Of a stretch of DNA of 64,000 nt, positions 40,301-52,675 are shown one piece after another. Each line of letters begins with the position of its first letter. Within the stretch, counting starts at the first letter, position 1. Under the pieces are notes generated by a model that was given only the letters and a program-made list of their open reading frames with translations, was not told the DNA's origin and searched no databases. A program made the translations under genes and the position numbers. Origin of the DNA: Orthonyx spaldingii (lineage: Eukaryota > Chordata > Aves > Passeriformes > Orthonychidae); assembly GCA_013397795.1 (NCBI GenBank), contig VZTJ01000538.1, forward strand, positions 260,807 to 324,806, in the 5' to 3' direction.

Positions 40301-42076
40301 TCCCTTGCAGGCTCTACTGACTTTGTGACCTTACAGTAAGCAGGTCACAGGATGCCCTCGGAGCTCCTACTCACCAGTTTACTCTGCTGCTGTGAGTTTG
40401 TATATGGATATCCACTCTGATAAGTCACTGTGAAATGCAGTTAATGATCTTAGAATGTGGAACTAGTGTTACCTTTTTTAACTTGTTAGCAACTGTTTGG
40501 ATGAGATTGATTTGTTGTCATTTTCTCATCATCTATCTTGAAGAGAATCTGAAGGGACCTGAAGAGAAAAATCACTGTAACTGTGGATTAAAGGACTGAG
40601 CATTATGAGTCTCTCACAACAATGCAAGCTCCTTGTGGATGTCTTCATGATGTGGATCCTTGTGCATCGCTGCAAACTGAGGATATGCTATGATTATATG
40701 ATTACTTCCAACTGCAGGAATGGTTTTGCTTAACCACCTCTAATGACTGTGACTATCCCACAGACTGCAAGAACATTTCTCCCATTGCCAGGACAATGAG
40801 AAGTTCATTCAGCTATCTCCAGTAACTGGAGCAAAGCAAGTTTACAATACAGGTAAACCTTACTCTATCCCTGTTCATATAGTTTCCCTATAAACTGCTA
40901 ACTGTAGTTATGAGAAGAATGAATTACTCATTTAGCTCATTGTATGAGTCTTTTTCTCTCAACAAAAGTCCCACCATCATTATAGCTTCACACTTATTTT
41001 TGATAATGTCTCACTAGAAAGAAGATAAGACAAGAAAACATTGAAGTGTCCCAAACCAAGAGTGAATGATATCCCAAAATACTAATGTAGTGAATATTTG
41101 ATATTACTGATGATTTTTACGGGACTGGTCTTTTTCCTAAATAAAATGGCGTTGTGTTTCACTTAACTTAACTTTGGTGAGTTATATTTAGCAATATTTA
41201 ACCTGACTTCTTCTTCATGGTTTTCATGCTCTGAAATTCCAAAGCTCCCAATTGAAGACAATGACTAAGGAAAATATAAAATAATCACATTCATCTTCCT
41301 TTCTTACTATAACAAGAAGAAAAAAGCTTCACTGAGCTTTATTTTATAAAAACACTGAGTTATTAATCACTGTGTCTGACCCAAGTATTCTTTCTGTCTA
41401 GAAATTTTTGCTATTGTATTGCTTAACATGTTAGAAAACAAACAAAAAATATGAATCATTGTTTCAACACCAGGCAGCAACTATCTTTCAATCCTTGCTA
41501 ACACATGGGAAATGAATTCATTCTTTACTAAAAGCACTGTCTTACTCCACTGGGGCTGTTTGTCAGTTCCTCCAGGGTGACACTAAATCAAGTTGCAAAG
41601 TACTGTAATGTAAATCACAGACTAATTTACTTGTCACTGTGTTGTGACACTTGGTTAAAAATGCTTTTTAATTGCAAAGATAAATTATACATTAACAATT
41701 CTTGGTGGCAGTTTCAATACTGCATCAGATTATTTCACTCTAGAGAAAGGAGCTGAACAACTACACAACCATGAGCTATGACAGAGTATTTTCAAATCGT
41801 TGGGTTGTTCAGATTGATGGTGTTGGTAGTGTTGTGATGATGAGTTCTGTCCTCCACAAAAACAAAAGAAGTAATCAGTCTTTTATATTCAGTAACTCAT
41901 GAAGAAAAAGTACTCTGTTTTCTTGAACCTTTCAGATCACTCCAGCTTCTCACTTGCAAATTAGTCAGACTCCCTATAGTAATATGAACTGGTTCTCAGT
42001 CATGCTGAAAAATAAGCCTTTCTCTATTCTATAATCTAGGACAGGGAAATGATTGAAAATAGAACAAAGTATGGCT

Positions 42077-42092
42077 AAAAAAAAAAAAAAAA
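42077..42092. repeat. poly-A run (16 A)
   Basis: An isolated homopolymer. The sequence upstream of it is not a recognisable retrocopy. Confidence 0.8.
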
Positions 42093-42451
42093 GAAGTAAG
42101 TTGTTGAGTAATCTTTAGTGATTTTGAGTATCTTCACCTTTGGAATTGCATTTCTCTCCACACAAACTAGTTTTTTCCTGCTGGAAGCTAGACTAGATCT
42201 GGCACCTCCCGGCAGCTAGCAGCCAGCAAGCAATGAACAGTAGTCAATGCCCTATAGGTAAAAGGCTCCACATTGCAGTTAATAGCATTAGACCAGAACA
42301 AAGCACTCTGCAGAATGTGAAAGTCAATCCCATGGCTCACCTGTATATATTGCATTTTGTGGATGCTGTTCCTCAGTGATGCACTTCCCATGTATGTCTA
42401 TTACAGCCTACTATAGTGTAGGTTGCTCTAATAGATGTATTTGTGCCCCCC

Positions 42452-43220
42452 ACAATCACAGAATGGGTAACGCTGGCAGGGACCACAGTGGGTCACCTGA
42501 TCCAACTTCTCTGCTCAAACAGGGGCATCCCAGAGCACAGGACGTCATCCAGATGGTTTTTGAATATCTCCAGTGAGGGAGACTCCACAACCTCTCTGCC
42601 CAATCTGTTCCGGTGCTTATTCACCCACACAGTAAAGAAGTTCTTCCACATGTTCAGGTGGAATTTCCCATGCACCAGTTTCTGCCCATTGCCTCTTGTC
42701 CTATTGCTCAGAAGCACTGAGCAGAGCCTGGATCCATCCTCTTGGCACCCTCCCTTCAGATACTGATAGATATTGATGAGGTCCCCTCTCAGTTGTCCCT
42801 TCTCAAGGTTGAACAGGCCCAGCTCCCTCAGCTTTTCCTTACAAGAGATGCTCCAGCCCCTCAATCATCTTTGTCACCCTTCACTGAATGTGGTCCACAA
42901 GCTCCATGTCTCTCTTGGCCTGAGGAGCCCCAAACTGGACACAGCACTCCAGATGTGGCCTCACCAGGGCTGAGCAGAGGGGCAGGATCACCTCCCTTGA
43001 CCTGCTGGAATGCTCTTCCTAATGCACCCCAGGACACCATTGGCCTTCTTGGCCACAAGGGCACTGCTGGCCCATGGACAGCTTAGTGCCCAACAGGATC
43101 CCCAGATCCTTCTCCACAGAGCTGCTTCCCAGCAGCTCTGCCCCCAGCCTGAACTGGAGCATGGGGTTATTCCTTCCCAGGTACAGGACCGTGCATTTGC
43201 CTTTGCTGAATTTCAGACTT
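42452..43220 (-). mobile_element. CR1 LINE, 5'-truncated, longest copy in the window
   Basis: The 3' end is at the low-coordinate side, starting CACAGAATGGGTAAC. The - strand frame over 42493-42864 encodes the C-terminal end of CR1 ORF2, with the motifs RELGLFNLEK, RTRGNG and REVVESPSLE. A second frame, ending in a stop at 43019, carries the more upstream ORF2 motifs LGRNNPM and KDLGILLG. The two parts lie in different frames, so at least one frameshift and a stop have broken the gene. Homology stops at about 43220. The endonuclease and the catalytic core of the reverse transcriptase are missing. Open frames on the + strand over this interval are antisense shadows. The element is inactive. 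Confidence 0.95.
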
Positions 43221-43549
43221 CCTCTGCTACTCCGTAACCCAGGGCTTGATATAAACAGAAATCTGCCAAACACAACTTGCAATACATGAGCTAAGGATAT
43301 TCTATCAGTAAGGTGCAACATGGATGTATTACAGAGCTTACACAAACATGACACTAATAATGAAGAGATGTTACACATTCACTTTAAGACCATAGAAAAA
43401 AGGTTTTGAAGTGGGACTTCTATTTTTTTTTTTGGACATATCTTCTGATTCCACTGAGCTGATAGTCACCTCAGTTTTGGTGGTCTCAACACTTAGGAGC
43501 AAAGGAAACAGACTGAAAAGAACTCATCCAGAAAGGGAGAGAGAGTCAA

Positions 43550-44210
43550 GAGGTGGACCAGCCCCCTCTCGCACTTGCACTTGCAATCTTCTCCTTTTGT
43601 CAGACATTTGATTTTGCACAAAATTGCCACCCCTTGGCCTGCACCACCTGCTGCAAGGTGCTCACCAGGTGTCTCTTTCCCAGGGCACAGAAACTGCCTC
43701 ACCCCGTTGACTTGGCTAATATGCTTAAACAAATTCAGCCTTTTCCTAGATCTCCAGGGTGCTCTTTTCACTGCCCATCAGCAGGGCACAGGGTCTTTCC
43801 TACGCTCATGCTTTCAAAGCCTTCGCTGTTACCCCAACCCCTAGGCGGTATATCATCCTCACAGCAAGCGGCACCAGGACACTGCCTGCACACCAAGTCA
43901 CCATAATTAGTTGATAATGAGCCTAATAAAAGGCCAGGGCTGGGCCCTGCACTGTTAGCAGAATGCCTCTTCTCACCAGTCACAGTTAGCAATGACAACA
44001 TTGTTTTTACTGGGTACAAAAATGCCTCAAGCATTACAGCACACAAGGGTGTATCCGTGTTCAGGATCAACTGTAGGAGCCTCGCCAGCACTACAATGTC
44101 CACACTGGAATGAAGCCTTCACGACCACTGCCCAAGCTTTGTTGCAGCTTCCCCTGTCTATGCAAACCAGAAACAGCCAACTTTGGATACTTTCCAGCAC
44201 CCTCTAAGAG
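43550..44210. other. unclassified GC/CpG-richer patch
   Basis: Beyond the CR1 at 42.5-43.2 kb the sequence becomes clearly richer in G+C, and about ten CpGs occur over some 650 bases. The surrounding desert has very few. An element TAATAAAAGGCC near 43923 resembles a TATA-like box. Overlapping open frames of 89-117 codons occur on both strands without any recognised domain. It could be an unrecognised LTR or other old repeat, a small promoter or CpG island, or an unconstrained GC-rich fragment. I cannot choose among these. Confidence 0.4.
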
Positions 44211-45287
44211 ACCTGAAACTTGTCTAAGGGATTCTTTCACATAATAGACGTGGAAACATTTTAATGAGGTATTTCTGTCAGAATGACATTGTGAGCTTCA
44301 GAAAACAGGTTGAATCTTTTATGACAAAAGCACCCTAGATTATTTCTTACAAATTAATTTCTCTGATTTAGACTGCTAGCAAACTGCCCTCCTCTTTTCT
44401 CACTTTTCTTAATGACAGTGAATAGATTCAAAAATCAGGAGGTAGATTTTCTGTAATAATTAAGTATTTAAACAGCATGTAGGAGCTTAGAAGACTTCTT
44501 AAAAATTACATAACCATCACTGAAATATGCAAGTGCTGACACCTAATTCACCAGTTGTGTCCTGAAACACAGTTGGTTGGTATTAGGTTCTAAATTATTG
44601 TTCCTAGTACGCATAGTAAATCTGCTTATTAAAATTCCTTTCTGAATATTTATGCAAAGTCTGCAACCCCCTATGCATAAGAGACCTGTATTATCACACA
44701 GAGTAACTTGGCAGTTTCAAAGAAACCCAACATAATTAAATCAAGCCAAATTAGAAATGAAAGGAAGTACAACCAAGCAAGGGGTTGACACCCTGAACTT
44801 CCACAACACTGCAGCATTAGAAGCATCCAGACCATTACAATACAAAGCTCCAAAACACTGATTTAGAAAGTCATTCAAAAATATAACTCATTTGTATTTT
44901 GAGTTGTTGTCCAACTCAAATCTTTAATATTAAATAAATTAGTCCTTTCGAATTTGTGATCTCTACTTTTTGGAGTATATTTTGAATGTGTCTTCAATAA
45001 AACTGAGTATTTTATAGGTGAGAAACAGCAAGGAAACCCCCAAGACACTGGCTCCTGCTGCCTATTATTTCAAAAACTTCTTAGTCTACTTCATAAGCAA
45101 GTCAAACATCATCTTCAAGGATTCTTCATCCCTTCATTATTGCTCTGACAGACTATTTCTGCATGATTTTTATATTTAAGGACCTCCTTCGCATTTTCAA
45201 CTTGATATGTTCCTGAGCAATTTGTAATTTTTTGGAGTCTGCAGCCGTGCTGGATGTTTGCAGGTGGGTTGTGGTTTTTTGCTGTGG

Positions 45288-45316
45288 TTTTTTTTTTTGG
45301 TTTTTTTTTTTTTTTT
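45288..45316. repeat. T-rich tract (T11-GG-T16)
   Basis: Two T runs are separated by GG and preceded by GT-rich sequence. It could be the reverse complement of an old poly-A tail, but no retrocopy body is visible. Confidence 0.85.
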
Positions 45317-48025
45317 ATTTTACTTTCCTCAATGACAAAACACAAGAGGATCTTTTAATCTCCTCCCACAGGCTCCATCCCCCATCCTCTGGTCACCCAG
45401 GAGGTCTCTCTGCACATGCTTACATTCATCATTCAGGAATAGAGTACTGCCAGCAATGTGTAGGGTTGTGGAAGCACTTTCATTGCCCTTTCCATATAAA
45501 ATTGCAGTCAGACATGTCTTTTTCCTATAGAATCACATCAGCAGATTACAGTTGTTTAATGATCTCGTGAGACTAGGTTTGTTCTTTTTTCAACTGACAC
45601 TTCCAGGCAATGAGCTCTTTCCTGAAAGAATTCTTAAGCTTGAGATAAAACACTTTACGTATCTTTGTAGAATATGATTTAATATCAATTCCTAGTCCCT
45701 TACTTTACAAGAAAATTAAGTTCTTCATAGTTATGAAGCATCACAACTTTGCAATGAAATTCTTAGTATGATACAGTTCTAGCAGTTTATCAGTGTCATG
45801 AATAGAAAATCTGTGCATGTGATTTTCAGATGTACTCCCATATTATCAATTTCTTGCAAACATTTGTGATTACAATGTACAGATCCTATGGAGCTTGTGC
45901 TATGTGACTACAGGAAAAGAAGGTGGAAAATTAGAACAATATTAGTAGAATTAATAGTATTTGTCGAAAGTAGGTACCTCTCCCTCCCCACAATAATTCT
46001 GATGCCAACAACAAAATTTACACTATAATCAGAATAAGTTACAGATAGGCTCTATACACAAGTATCTCAATACTAATTTGACAGTATTCATGGAGTTTGA
46101 AAATGGCTGCATATGCATATCATTAACGGCTTTGTAAAGATGCATAATGAAACAGATATTTAAAAATATAACTTTAAATGGGAGTTTTGAAAATGCTTTT
46201 CAAGAAGCTTATTTTTTTATTCTTCAGGAAAAATTTTAAGTTGACTTTGTAGAAAGTAGAAAATTTACATTATTTTTTTCTAAACAATTGTTTTGAACTC
46301 AAACCCAAGTATTTTAAATCGCAAAGCAACTTGAAACATTTTGTTTGAAGAAACAGCAACTTCAGTCTCTTTTTTGCAAGTCTGAGAGTATAGCCAGACA
46401 CCACAGGCCATTAGCTTGTTTTAAATTCACTTTTTAGAATTTTCTCCATTTTGAATTTAAAAAGTATCATGTTCCCCATTATAAAACCTGAGAACATTTT
46501 AAATACATTATTAAGTATTGTTCCCAATCTGCTGCTTCTTCCTCTTTATTTCTCTTCCTCCCATCCCCTGCCTTTTTCTTCTTTTAACTTGGAAAGCTTC
46601 AGTTCTCAAGGGCATATGTAAAAATCTGTATACAGTAATGCTTGTGTTCTGGTAAGAATTTAGCAAGAATTTATAACACGGCCTTGCATCTTTACTTGAA
46701 AACATCTATTTCTGCATATATATGGACATATTATTTACAAATACATTTTGACAGTTTTAAGTTTGCAAATGCAAACCACACAATTTGGGCAAAATGCTGC
46801 AGTTAGATGATGCATCTGAGTTCAATGTGAGAGAAAAAGAGGCAGAGAACATACATATGTATGTGTGTACATCAAGAAACACAGCCAAATTATTTTGATT
46901 TCACACCTAAAGTGCCTAAATATGATTTTTATTCTGAAGTGCTCATCACATTCAGAAGTCCCACTGAGCAGGTTTTACTTGTTTAGTACAGAGAATCAAC
47001 TTACACTCTTCTTATTCCTGGCTGCTGAAATGCCGTATTTACAGAACCTAATCCCGGGGATGTACTTTTAAAATTTAAGGAGATTCTCAGCCAGTATAAA
47101 CTTTTATAGCTCCATTAGCTTAAATTTACAAACTACAACAAGCTACAGTAACTGAAGATCCATCACGGCATGGGTTTGGCTTTTTTAATTTTAGTTCTTA
47201 ACCTCAATCAAAATTCTTCTAACACTAGCAATGTACCAGTAATTCAAGGGGTTCTTTTTCACGTTGTTAAGTCTCACAAACTTGAAATTAGCAAAAATTT
47301 TCCAGCATTTACAGCCATTATTGTTGAGAAAGTTAATATTGGCTGCCACGAACCATGCAGCCAGTGCCTGCTGGCCTTAAATGACTGCAGAGTTGAGAGC
47401 TGATGTTCCCAACACAGAGAGAACTTCTCTCTGTGGCTTTGGGTGAATTGATACATATGATCTACAGAGCAGAGCTCTGTACGGACCCACATGACACCAA
47501 AGCAAAAGAGAATCTTTCTGGCCACGTTGCCATGAGTAGGGTCAGGTCACAACGAACCAAAGATCAACCACATCTGAGTTCCTGAGTGCTCTTTCGAGCC
47601 ACCCAGCTTCTCCCAGCATTTCCCTCTGACAAGCACCTCTTTAAGATTCAGAGTGAGAAATGAAAACTTCCTCCACACCTTCTGTGGAAAGTCAGAGAAT
47701 AGAATGGGAAGGTGGGAAAACCTAAAGCTCTCTTGGCTCACATTAACAATGTTTGTGCAAGCAGCATTCATCATCTCCTGGTGCACCAGCTCTGTTGTGT
47801 TGTATAGTCCAAACTTGCATAGAAGGCACGCTTTAAGAGCTGACTACTTTGAATACAGTGACAAAGATTCATAATGTACAAGCAACTTTTAACAGGAGGT
47901 GTGCTGTTAGTGTTTGCCTAGTTTAGTAAAGTTTAAAATTAAAGTTTAGAACTGACCTGATACATAAGTCTTCTAAACACTCCCATCACAGTGTTTAATT
48001 TTGTGCAATCTCTAATTCATTATCT

Positions 48026-48064
48026 GATATAGACAGATATATAGATATGTAGATATATATATAC
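48026..48064. repeat. degenerate (GATA/TA)n microsatellite
   Basis: Imperfect GATATA, GACA and GATATGTA units end in a short (AT)n run. Confidence 0.75.
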
Positions 48065-48379
48065 TCAAACTCAGTTATACCAGTCAATTAGTTGCAGTAT
48101 TTTACCCAAATTCCATGGTTTGCATTTTTACTGACCTGAAATTGTCAGTGTATTAACACATTCTCTTCAGTTATTGCCCAGAATTACAAATCGTATGTGC
48201 CAGGGAAAAGTAAAGTACGTAGTACAGACAGTGCTCAGCAGGTATTCAAGAACACAGAATGCCAAGAATTATTAGAGAGGTCATAAAAAAACATTACTTT
48301 GCTGCTGTGTAAGTCAAGGTCTAACTACATTTTGAAGAATGCATGAAATTTCATAAACTATAGTAGTACTGGGAACAGA

Positions 48380-48550
48380 TGATCACAAGCACACAACTTC
48401 CCTTCTTAAAAGGTGAGATTAAATAGACTGGGATTCTCCAGCTTGGGAAGATAATGACGGAGGAGAAAAGATACAGATGTTGAAAATCTCTCAAAATCAT
48501 TAATGATACAGAGAATGAGAAGGGTACAGGATTATTCACTATTTTAAAAC
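48380..48550 (+). mobile_element. very old CR1-type LINE fragment
   Basis: The order of diverged blocks fits the ORF2 C-terminal region of older CR1 families: an ACAACTTCCC block at about 48392, then AGACTGGGATTCTCCAGCTT at 48425-48444. A block around TCAAAATCATTAATG follows, ending in TTCACTATTTT near 48545. In translation these correspond to the region equivalent to 'RLKRLGLFSLEKR' in better-preserved copies. It is much more decayed than the other copies and has many substitutions and stops. It represents an older insertion from a different lineage of CR1. No 3' terminus is visible. Confidence 0.6.
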
Positions 48551-50604
48551 TCATTTAAATTCCTGCTTTTTCAGTTGCTAACAAACTGTAAAGAATATAT
48601 TCTCTAGAAAGCCCTCCATACAGCAAATTTCAGTACAATAAGATCAATCTCACCAGCTGAGAGAAATGAAGAGAACAGAGAAGTTCTCCCACTGTTTCAT
48701 TGCAAACAGGAATCCAAAGCAAAAGTGGCGCTAAAAAGCAGAAATTCAGATTGGCTTTATGTAACAAAAATGCAAACATAAGAAACAGTGACAATGGAGG
48801 CCAAAGACAGTGTACTTTTCTGATCAGGATGATTATGATCAGCTTATAAAGGAACAGCATCACCAAGATTTGCTCATGTGCCTAATCTGTGTTGTCCTAA
48901 ATATCCTTTCTAGTTGTTCCAGAGCATCCTGGAGAGGACAGAAGTAACAGAAGGAAGAGGAGTAGCTGTAACAAGGTCAGAGCACACAGAGGGAACCAGG
49001 AGCCAAGAAACGACCCAAGAACAACCGGGAGCAACACAGAGACAGCATTTCCAATGTCACTTCAGCTCTCACAGGAGATCATGATGATGGTTTTGGGGGC
49101 AGGGGGAGAAAGGAAGAGACAACAGTACTTCAGGTGGAACTGAAGGGATAACAAAGATCCCTAGGGAAGAGAAGTAAAGAGAGAATTTTCCCATGGTTCA
49201 GAGAAATGCCATGGAAGCTCTGAAACTGGTAAAACACATAAGGGCACAGAAGCAGGTGGTAAGTTGAGTAGAGGAGACGAGGAGACCCTGAGCTGTCAGG
49301 CACAGGGAACTGGGGAGAATAGGGAAAGAAAACAAAGGCCAGCAGGGAAGATGGCAACAAAAATCACATGTGCTTTAATAAAGCATCACAAATGCTTTAT
49401 TTAAGCTGGAGGTGGAGGTGAGATGAATCAGAGCTCACTTGAAAGAAATACACTCAGTCTTCCATAGCTTCAGTTCTTGCAAGGAGAACAAAGGAAATTG
49501 AATGAGATGTAAATTTGCACCAGGTGTGCAAACCCTCACACAAGACCACTGCAAAATATATGAAATAAAAGCATATTCTCTATTTGTAGTTATCTTGGAG
49601 AAATGACCAGCAATGCTGATGTTTCCTTTCTCGCCAATTTTGCTTGTATTAAGTGTTCAGATAACTTGCTTTTTCTTTCCAAATCTCCCCTTTCAATCCA
49701 AACACTGAATATTTTAAATGGGCACACAGCCTTAAGTTTAGTTCTTAATTAGAAAATACAATGATTCTGTCTCATCGCTAAGTGAACAGGAACTAGTCTG
49801 ATGATTAAATTAGACAGGTTAATTAAATCTGCTTAAACACAGCTTGGCCTTTAAGCTATAGTTAGAAAAAAATTTCATATTTCTGAGTCACAGGAGTTAA
49901 AAGAGTTCATTAGTCAGAGTTTGAGTCAAATTCTCAATTGATGTATAAAGGCACAGGTCTCTTGAAGTCAACAGTGCTGCTACTATCTACACAATTGAGG
50001 AACTGACTCATTATTCTGCCCTAACTGCATTTGCATCTTCAAATTTAAGTGCATTATTCTGTTGGCAATGATTAAACCACTACAACTCTCCAGCAGGTGA
50101 TGGCCACACCAGTGATGAGCACTTAAGCACTGATGTAGCATCACAGCAAAAAAAATTACATAGGTCCAATTAAGACAATGCAAAAATTTCTTTGTAGGAT
50201 GATTTAAAGCTATAGAGCAGAGTTAAAGGCTTAGTCCCCAACATTGAGTAATCTTCAGGAAAAAGATTTTGTTTAAAAAGTAAACATGCAGTGACAGTAC
50301 ATTGATAGCTGTGCAAAATGCATTCAGTGCTGTCATATTTAAAAAGAAGAAACCTGTAAAAACTGCAAATTTAACCCACTCAGGGCTCATTTAATGAAAT
50401 GCTTTTGTACAAGTATTTATTGTCTTCCCACAGAAGTGCACTTATGGACTAACTCAAGCTCCTTCGTTTTAGACAGTTTGTTTTATTTGAAATGGGGTTC
50501 ATGTATCACCAACTACTGTACTGCCTGCAGAACAGCAATTCACATCTTGCTGATTATTCTAGTTGGTGTTGATATATCGTACCTGATTTAAATGACCTTG
50601 GTTG

Positions 50605-50621
50605 GTGTGTGTGTGTGTGTG
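50605..50621. repeat. (GT)8 microsatellite
   Basis: An uninterrupted GT dinucleotide run. Confidence 0.9.
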
Positions 50622-51679
50622 CCTAACTTCAGATGTTTGTCTTGCTCAGCACACCATCACACACAGTCCAAACACCTTCATGGGCAGCATCAGATAGAGA
50701 TCCTGCTTTCCACCAGTTTTGCATGGTTGAGGACATGTTGTGGATTAATGCCCCCAAACACCTCTGCTCCTTGTCACCCCAACCAGCTGGTAGGGAGCAA
50801 CAGCGGGGCCACAAGACACACACTTCTGTTTCTCAGCACAATTATTTCCATTAGAACAGTATAGGAAATTACCCACAGCCAGGTACCAAAGTCAGGGTGA
50901 CACCTAACAAGATTAATAGATAAAAATATCAGTGATTACACTGAGTTGTCAGATGCCAACCAAATTAATTAATTTCCGGCTAACCACTAGAAGCTCAGAC
51001 TATTAAATCTAGTATTCAACACAGGCAAATAACTTTATTAAAACATGGAAAAATACAAAAACAAGAGGAGGGATTGCTGAAATAGTGTAGGGATACATAT
51101 GTGCAGATTCTATGAAAGTCATTTTTCATTAACTCAGTAAAGCATGATAACTGAACGTCAGTCTAAAGTATTCGAGATTTTTTTCTAGAGGCAGTTGTGA
51201 AGTACTCTGAACCATGGTTTAAAAATGTCTTTTGCCACCTGCCCAATACGTATGCAACAGGAAACAATTTTTTTTATTTTGAGGCAAGTAGGATATATTA
51301 AAACATGGGCAAGTGCAGGATAATTTAACATTCAACACTCAAGCAATAAAAAACCTGTGTAGATTATATAAATCAGTAACTGATTTTAATCAGTTCATCA
51401 TTTCATCGGCATATTTCCAAAGTATTATTTGCTCAGAACTACAAGCACAGCAACAAGTCTGTAGCCTCATAATCAGTAAAACCCCCAAAATCTGCAACAT
51501 AGAATAAGCAAACTGTAGTTCACATAGGTTAATTTCAAATTGCCCCATGGAGACCTTTACCAAACTCTTTTCATGTTTCATGGAGCTTTAATGACCAGTG
51601 AGCCAAGCTGAGCAAACAGAACTCAAGTTCAGAAATTTGGGCTAGATTGAAGGGAAGGACAGAGACATCTTTATTGTTT

Positions 51680-51696
51680 TATTATTATTATTATTT
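51680..51696. repeat. (ATT)n microsatellite
   Basis: About five ATT units. Confidence 0.8.
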
Positions 51697-51948
51697 TAAA
51701 CTCTGAGAAAATGTGAAACAAAATGTCTCTGAACAGTTGTGTTACAAATTACATTCAGCAAGATTTATGGGTCTTTATACTCCTTTTGAACAATCTTTCT
51801 TTCAAGTCATAAATTCAATATAAGAAGTCCTTTAGATTGATCATATGGAAACTCATGCATATGATTAAGTGTTTGTAAAGACACTGAATTCCATTTCAAC
51901 AGGAATGTGTATATATATTTATGTGCATATTTTTCTATGTATCAATAC

Positions 51949-52675
51949 AGGCTGGGAGACGAACAGATAGAGAAGAGCCCTGCCAAGAAGGGCTTGAGAG
52001 TGTTGGTGGATGAGAGGCTGGACATGATCTGGCCTTGTGCACTCGCAGCCCAGAAAGCCAATGGTATCCTGGGCTGCATCCAAAGCAGCGTGGCCAGCAG
52101 GGCCAGGGAGGGGATTCTGCTCCCTTTACTCCACTTTGGTGAGACCCCACCTGCAGTGCTGCATCCAGCTCTGGGGTCCCCAGCACACCGAGGACATGGG
52201 CCTGTTGGAGTGAGTCCAGAGAAGGCCACCAAGATGATCAGAGAAATGGAGCACCTCTCCTGTGAGGAAAGGCTGAGAGAATTGGGATTGTTCAGCCTGA
52301 AAAAGACAAGGGTTCCAGGTGACCTAATTGCAGCCTTCCTTCAGTATCTGAAGGCAACCTACAAGAAAGCTGGAGAGGGACTTTTCACAAGCGTATGTAG
52401 CAATAGAACAAGGGGGAATGGTCTGAAAATAGAAACTGAAAGTAATTCTCAATGAGGTATCAGGAAGAAGTTCCTTCCGATGAAGGTGATGAGGCACTGG
52501 AACAGGTTGCTCAGAGAAGTTGTGGATGCCTCATCCTTGGCAGTGTTCAAGACCAGGCTGGATGGGGTTCTGAGCAATGTGGTCTAGTGGAAGGTGTCTC
52601 TGCCCACAGCAGAGGGTTTGGAATTGATGATCTCTAAAGGTCCCTTCCAACTCAAGCCATTCTATGATTATGATA
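51949..52675 (+). mobile_element. CR1 LINE, 5'-truncated, 3' end largely intact
   Basis: Homology starts abruptly at about 51949 with AGGCTGGGAGACGAA and runs to the 3' end at about 52675. There, TCCCTTCCAACTCAAGCC is followed by the degenerate CR1 terminal repeat TTCTATGATTATGAT. ORF2 C-terminal motifs are visible in one long open frame: QKANGILGCIQSSVASR, then KATKMI, EERLRELGLFSL and RTRGNG. Between the first and second motifs the peptide is out of the ancestral frame. The ancestral frame meets a TGA at 52211-52213, but a one-base insertion upstream and a one-base deletion at about 52218-52226 bypass it. The length of this open frame is therefore a coincidence. The endonuclease and catalytic reverse transcriptase are absent, so the element is inactive. 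Confidence 0.95.

Larger units (their letters stand above)
24871..42451. other. long AT-rich stretch, no firm gene; low-complexity tracts and weak candidate exons
   Basis: No interspersed repeat was recognised between the CR1 copies at 24.5 and 42.5 kb. The sequence includes very A+T-rich parts at about 29480-29600 and 31340-31480. Three intervals with open frames between plausible splice sites are listed separately. A somewhat GC-richer non-repetitive part at about 36980-37270 has overlapping open frames on both strands, none with a recognisable motif. Confidence 0.5.
43221..48379. other. mostly AT-rich non-coding stretch
   Basis: Apart from the CpG-richer patch at 43550-44210 and the T-rich tract near 45.3 kb, no repeat or gene was recognised. 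The part from 47340 to 47870 is less A+T-rich and has overlapping open frames on both strands without motifs. Confidence 0.5.
48551..51948. other. non-coding stretch, partly purine-rich
   Basis: 48900-49370 is rich in A and G on the + strand, with repeated GGAG and AGAGG words, and could be an eroded unrecognised repeat. 50600-50860 is somewhat GC-richer next to a (GT)8. No gene, RNA or classified repeat was recognised. Confidence 0.5.

Noticed and set aside
40670..40710. CTATGATTATATGATTA resembling the CR1 terminal repeat
   Set aside because: No adjoining CR1 body or the usual preceding CCTTCCAAC block was found; short A/T-rich coincidence.
42742..43289. + strand open frames of 66-114 codons
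   Set aside because: They are antisense shadows of the CR1 copy at 42452-43220.
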